Below are positions 60,919 through 64,000 of a stretch of DNA of 64,000 bases, piece after piece. The stretch spans positions 1,696,501 through 1,760,500 of the forward strand of contig JAKZZE010000005.1 in the NCBI GenBank assembly GCA_024220505.1, written 5' to 3'. The notes beneath the pieces were generated by a model. It had not been told where the DNA came from and did no database searches. It saw only the letters and a list, made by a program, of their open reading frames with translations. Numbering within the stretch: position 1 is the stretch's first letter; each line of letters opens with the position of its first letter. The stretch is from Rhizopus arrhizus (lineage: Eukaryota; Mucoromycota; Mucoromycetes; Mucorales; Rhizopodaceae). The translations under genes and the position numbers were made by a program.

Positions 60919-62322
60919 ATGGGACAAAGGCAATCTTCACCTCAACAACAAGACGAAGAAAGACAACAGCAGCCGCAGCAACAAAGTAATTCTCGAGAAC
61001 GAGTAATAAGACCAAGCTCAAGAGTTCAAGTGGAAAGGAATAACCCAATACAAATTGAACGAAATACACCCAATGTACAATATATACCAGTGAATGAAAG
61101 TCAGCGTAGAGAACAAAGAAGACAAAGAAGAGCAGAAAGAAGAGAGCAGCAACTGATAAGAGAGCAACAAGATCAGCAGGAGCAGCAGTCAGAAGCACCA
61201 GATACCCCAGCAGTAACTATGACGAATGTCACCAACACAAGTACAGGTGGCAATTTGAGTCCGTTTGCTCGAATGTTGGCTCAAGTTATTAGTGAAGCCG
61301 TTGTGGCATCCTTTCGAAGTGGACAAATACCTCTCAATACGAACCATCAGTCAGAAAATAATGATGACACGACCAATAGAAATACTCGACAGCAACTCAC
61401 TATGCATCTATCACCTGAACTATTTCAGCAAATGGAACCAGACAGCGATGAAAACTCATTTATGCGATTCATGAGACTACCTGTTATTGTATCAAATGTT
61501 GCTTCTAATGAAAACAACCGACAGTCAACTCATATCAACACCGATACCAACACTGACAACAACAACAATAACAACAACAGTCAAGAGCAATCCATGACGG
61601 AAAATAATAGCGGCCATATACGGTTTGACAATCAGACTTCAATTTCAGAGGATAATCATGGTAGTCAACCATCATCCGTGACAATTAGTAATAACAGTGA
61701 AAGCGAAGTCACTAGAATTTTAATGTTACCAGTATTTTTATATGGTATTCGCAGCAACCACCATTTGAATGTAAACAATATCCTTAGTGAAAACCTGATG
61801 GAGGAGCAGCCACCAAGAAGACAAAGTCAACGTATTAGAGAAAGATTACAAAGGGAGGAAGAAGCTGGTAACAGCAATGTGGCAACTACAGAAAGTCAAG
61901 AAGAGGGATCAAGAGAACCACAAGAGCAGCAGGCGCAGCAGCCAAGCAGTGGACAGTGGACGGTATATATCATTAGTGGAAATAGTGTTGAAAACATCAT
62001 GAGTGAACATAATCCAACCTATGAAGAATTACTGGACTTGGCTAGTATCATTGGGCCAGCCAGAAGGCCGACAGTGAGTCAAGAGGCGATAGACAGTCAT
62101 GTGCCAATTGTAAAATATACCCAACAAGTGAAGCAGAGTATCATTGGAAACGCAGAAGGATGTCAAGTATGTTTAAACAGCTACCAATCAGAAGAAGATG
62201 TTCGTATTCTTGCATGCCATCACGGGTTTCACAAGGAGTGTATTGACAAGTGGTTAACTGAGGGACAAAATCAATGTCCGCTTTGCAGAAATGTACCAGT
62301 TCCAACAAGTAGCAGTTCTTGA
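60919..62322 (+). CDS. RING-H2 E3 ubiquitin ligase candidate
   Basis: Likely E3 ligase. Single exon, 467 aa. The N-terminus MGQRQSS fits an N-myristoylation signal (Gly2, Ser6), suggesting membrane attachment. Residues to about 400 are mostly disordered and rich in Gln, Arg, Asn and Ser (EQRRQRRAERREQQ; DTNTDNNNNNNNSQEQ), with two more ordered patches, LSPFARMLAQVISEAVVASF and PTYEELLDLASIIG. The RING-H2 finger is at 415-456: CQVC, ACHHGFHKEC, WL, CPLC, with the C-x2-C...C-x-H-x2-H-x2-C...C-x2-C ligands intact. It ends 11 residues after the finger. No membrane span is seen. Substrates unknown. Confidence 0.88.
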   Translation: MGQRQSSPQQQDEERQQQPQQQSNSRERVIRPSSRVQVERNNPIQIERNTPNVQYIPVNESQRREQRRQRRAERREQQLIREQQDQQEQQSEAPDTPAVTMTNVTNTSTGGNLSPFARMLAQVISEAVVASFRSGQIPLNTNHQSENNDDTTNRNTRQQLTMHLSPELFQQMEPDSDENSFMRFMRLPVIVSNVASNENNRQSTHINTDTNTDNNNNNNNSQEQSMTENNSGHIRFDNQTSISEDNHGSQPSSVTISNNSESEVTRILMLPVFLYGIRSNHHLNVNNILSENLMEEQPPRRQSQRIRERLQREEEAGNSNVATTESQEEGSREPQEQQAQQPSSGQWTVYIISGNSVENIMSEHNPTYEELLDLASIIGPARRPTVSQEAIDSHVPIVKYTQQVKQSIIGNAEGCQVCLNSYQSEEDVRILACHHGFHKECIDKWLTEGQNQCPLCRNVPVPTSSSS

Positions 62323-63799
62323 TTTTTTTTTTGAAAAAAAAATTAAAATAACTTTTTAAAGAATACTATTTTTGATTCAAAGCAGTTGTTTTTATTACAA
62401 GTAGACAAAAGTCATACAATGATACATGTTGAATAAGTGGACTCTTTTTTCTACTCTTTTTTTTCAAAGTGTCAATGAAATTTAAACAAGATTTACTTTC
62501 AAATGATATAATCTATTACCTTTTAATCACAAGAGTAGGCAATAAATGTATATCTTTTTCAATTAAATCATTTGAATTAAAAGTGACAGACTTGATGTCA
62601 TTTGTGTTTATGCGACAATTGTTTTTTTAAAGGAAACGATAGGGCTGATGTCTAATCTACATTGTTAAATAGAATGCTAGATTATCATTCAAAGAGAAGT
62701 TTAATTTAATGTACATTTGACAAAGACAGTCTATATTATTTGAATCATATGCTATTCAAAAGTAGATTATAACCCTTCTTTTGGTAAAAAGTACTTAGCA
62801 TTTGCTAGTGACACAAAAAGCTTATTTAAATCAGTTACCATTCTCTCTAATCCAAACTTGAAGCAGCAACCTCTTTTGCATGAAAGAGAAAAGAAAATAG
62901 GAGAGAATGGTGTCCTTCTCCCTCTTTTTTAACATCATCCATTCAACTGGATCCGTTTATGAAAATCAAAAGTAGGCTAGAGTAAACCAACCGTGTAGAT
63001 CTTGAAGGCAGAATGATCTTTTGTGAGGATATAAAGCATGGTTACACACTATTAGAATAAGAACCTTGTTTTTGTCACTGGTTTAGACTTATCACCATGG
63101 TTACTCTATTGGATCTTTTTTTCGGATATGGGATTCCAAAATAACAGTCACTTTGAAACAAAAAATCCCTCAAATTTTACGTTGATGTGACACCTTGGGT
63201 GTGTAGACGTATTTTTGAGAGAGAATTACACATATTTCATATGACAATGACACGTATCAAATTTCATCATCAATAAAAGGAACACATCTTATTCATATCC
63301 AATGCACTGCGATCATTAAAAAAGTTTTTTTTTTTTCTTTATTAAATCATAGTGCATAAAAAAAGTTGCACGGATGCAAAGAAGAAAAAAAAAAAATTGA
63401 TCGACGTAGGTAGGACAGATTATATTTTACAGAAAGTAGATTTTCTTGTTTTGTCCTTTTTATCTTTTTCTTTTTCTTTTTTTCCTTTTTATACAATATT
63501 CATATTTTGATAGTGTTTTTGTGTGATTTATAAATTGTTTGGATGTTTTAGATTAATTGAATCAACTCAAATGAAATAAAAAGAAAATGGAATAGAAAAC
63601 GTCATAAATTCTTTAATAAAATCGGAGATTTTTTTCATAAAAAAAAAAAACATATACAAAAGAGGAATCACCATAAATAAAAGGTTCAAGATAAAGCCAG
63701 TTTATCTTTTTATACAAAAAAAGAAAAAGGGAAAAAAGGCAAAATGTACATAAAGGCTAAAGGAACGAGTTCTTTTTTTTTTCTGCAACATTAAAAAGG

Positions 63800-63834
<35 letters not shown>

Positions 63835-63871
63835 AAAAGAAGAAAAGGGGTAGAAATATACACAAGAAAAA
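62323..63871. other. 1.5-kb intergenic region, no gene seen
   Basis: AT-rich, between convergent genes. Contains an A30 tract at 63803-63832 and T-rich stretches. No ORF or RNA gene recognised. Confidence 0.45.
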
Positions 63872-64000
63872 TTAATAAAAATTGCCAAGGGTTGCGGTCA
63901 TTGAGGTTGGATGAAATGGATATTGTAACATGTTATTCTGAAATTGTTGTTGTTGTTGTTGTTGCATGACTACTTCTGCTGCCTTTTTTGCGCTTTCTCT
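63872..64000 (-). CDS. C-terminal end of a Gln-rich protein (partial)
   Basis: The open frame on the minus strand enters from beyond the right edge and ends with TAA at 63874-63872. The 42 visible residues read RESAKKAAEVVM, a run of seven Gln, then FQNNMLQYPFHPTSMTATLG and NFY. The CAA repeat is a trinucleotide microsatellite. A Gln-rich tail after a basic segment would suit a transcription factor, but the diagnostic domain lies outside the window. Confidence 0.6.
   Translation of the reverse strand, partial: RESAKKAAEVVMQQQQQQQFQNNMLQYPFHPTSMTATLGNFY

Overview
The window looks like nuclear DNA of an early-diverging fungus, most likely a Mucorales-type Mucoromycota. It is AT-rich, with many 50-60 nt GT-AG introns, long T and A tracts, and intron-rich housekeeping genes. 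It also carries a one-chain fatty acid synthase, a Ral-type GTPase, a TnpB/Fanzor-like relic and a non-LTR reverse transcriptase relic. I assembled the exon models by eye, joining reading frames at GT-AG (once GC-AG) sites. Wherever exon coordinates are given, the exons sum to whole codons.

Layout. 0.3-12.1 kb: a giant fused alpha/beta fatty acid synthase (5 exons, 3865 aa). 12.4-12.8 kb: an unidentified decayed ORF. 13.8-15.3 kb: a Sec14/CRAL-TRIO lipid-transfer protein (+), converging on a secreted GH18 chitinase (-). 17.3-19.5 kb: the rRNA-processing factor Rrp36 and a small protein with a WRKY/GCM1-like zinc-binding fold (both -). 20.8-25.7 kb: a transposon graveyard holding a broken TnpB/Fanzor-like gene, a broken Tc1/mariner-type transposase and a 21-bp tandem array. 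26.1-30.3 kb: TFIIH subunit p52/Tfb2, a pair of TA-bounded MITEs, an intact glutathione S-transferase and its decayed tandem copy (all +). 30.6-33.4 kb: a GH31 glycosidase resembling bacterial sulfoquinovosidase (-). 33.4-36.2 kb: gene-poor. 36.2-37.1 kb: an unresolved gene (-), divergent from a NASP/Sim3-type histone chaperone (+), then mitochondrial ribosomal protein uL4 (+). 41.2-43.8 kb: a Ded1/DDX3-like helicase with two RanBP2-type zinc fingers (-). 44.5-45.6 kb: a decayed LINE. 46.1-46.9 kb: a Ral-like GTPase (-). 49.2-52.5 kb: translation factor eIF3a (+). 54.4-55.6 kb: an unknown protein (+), converging on the copper chaperone SCO1 (-). SCO1 diverges from SUMO (+) across 173 bp. 60.0-62.3 kb: an unknown coiled-coil protein and a RING-H2 ubiquitin-ligase candidate (both +). 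A Q-rich protein (-) runs off the right edge.

Most genes are unrelated housekeeping genes, and no metabolic cluster is evident. The distinctive content is the mobile-element relics, the sulfoquinovosidase-like GH31 with a changed acid/base position, the WRKY-like protein, and the helicase-zinc finger fusion. I recognised no rRNA, tRNA or CRISPR sequence.
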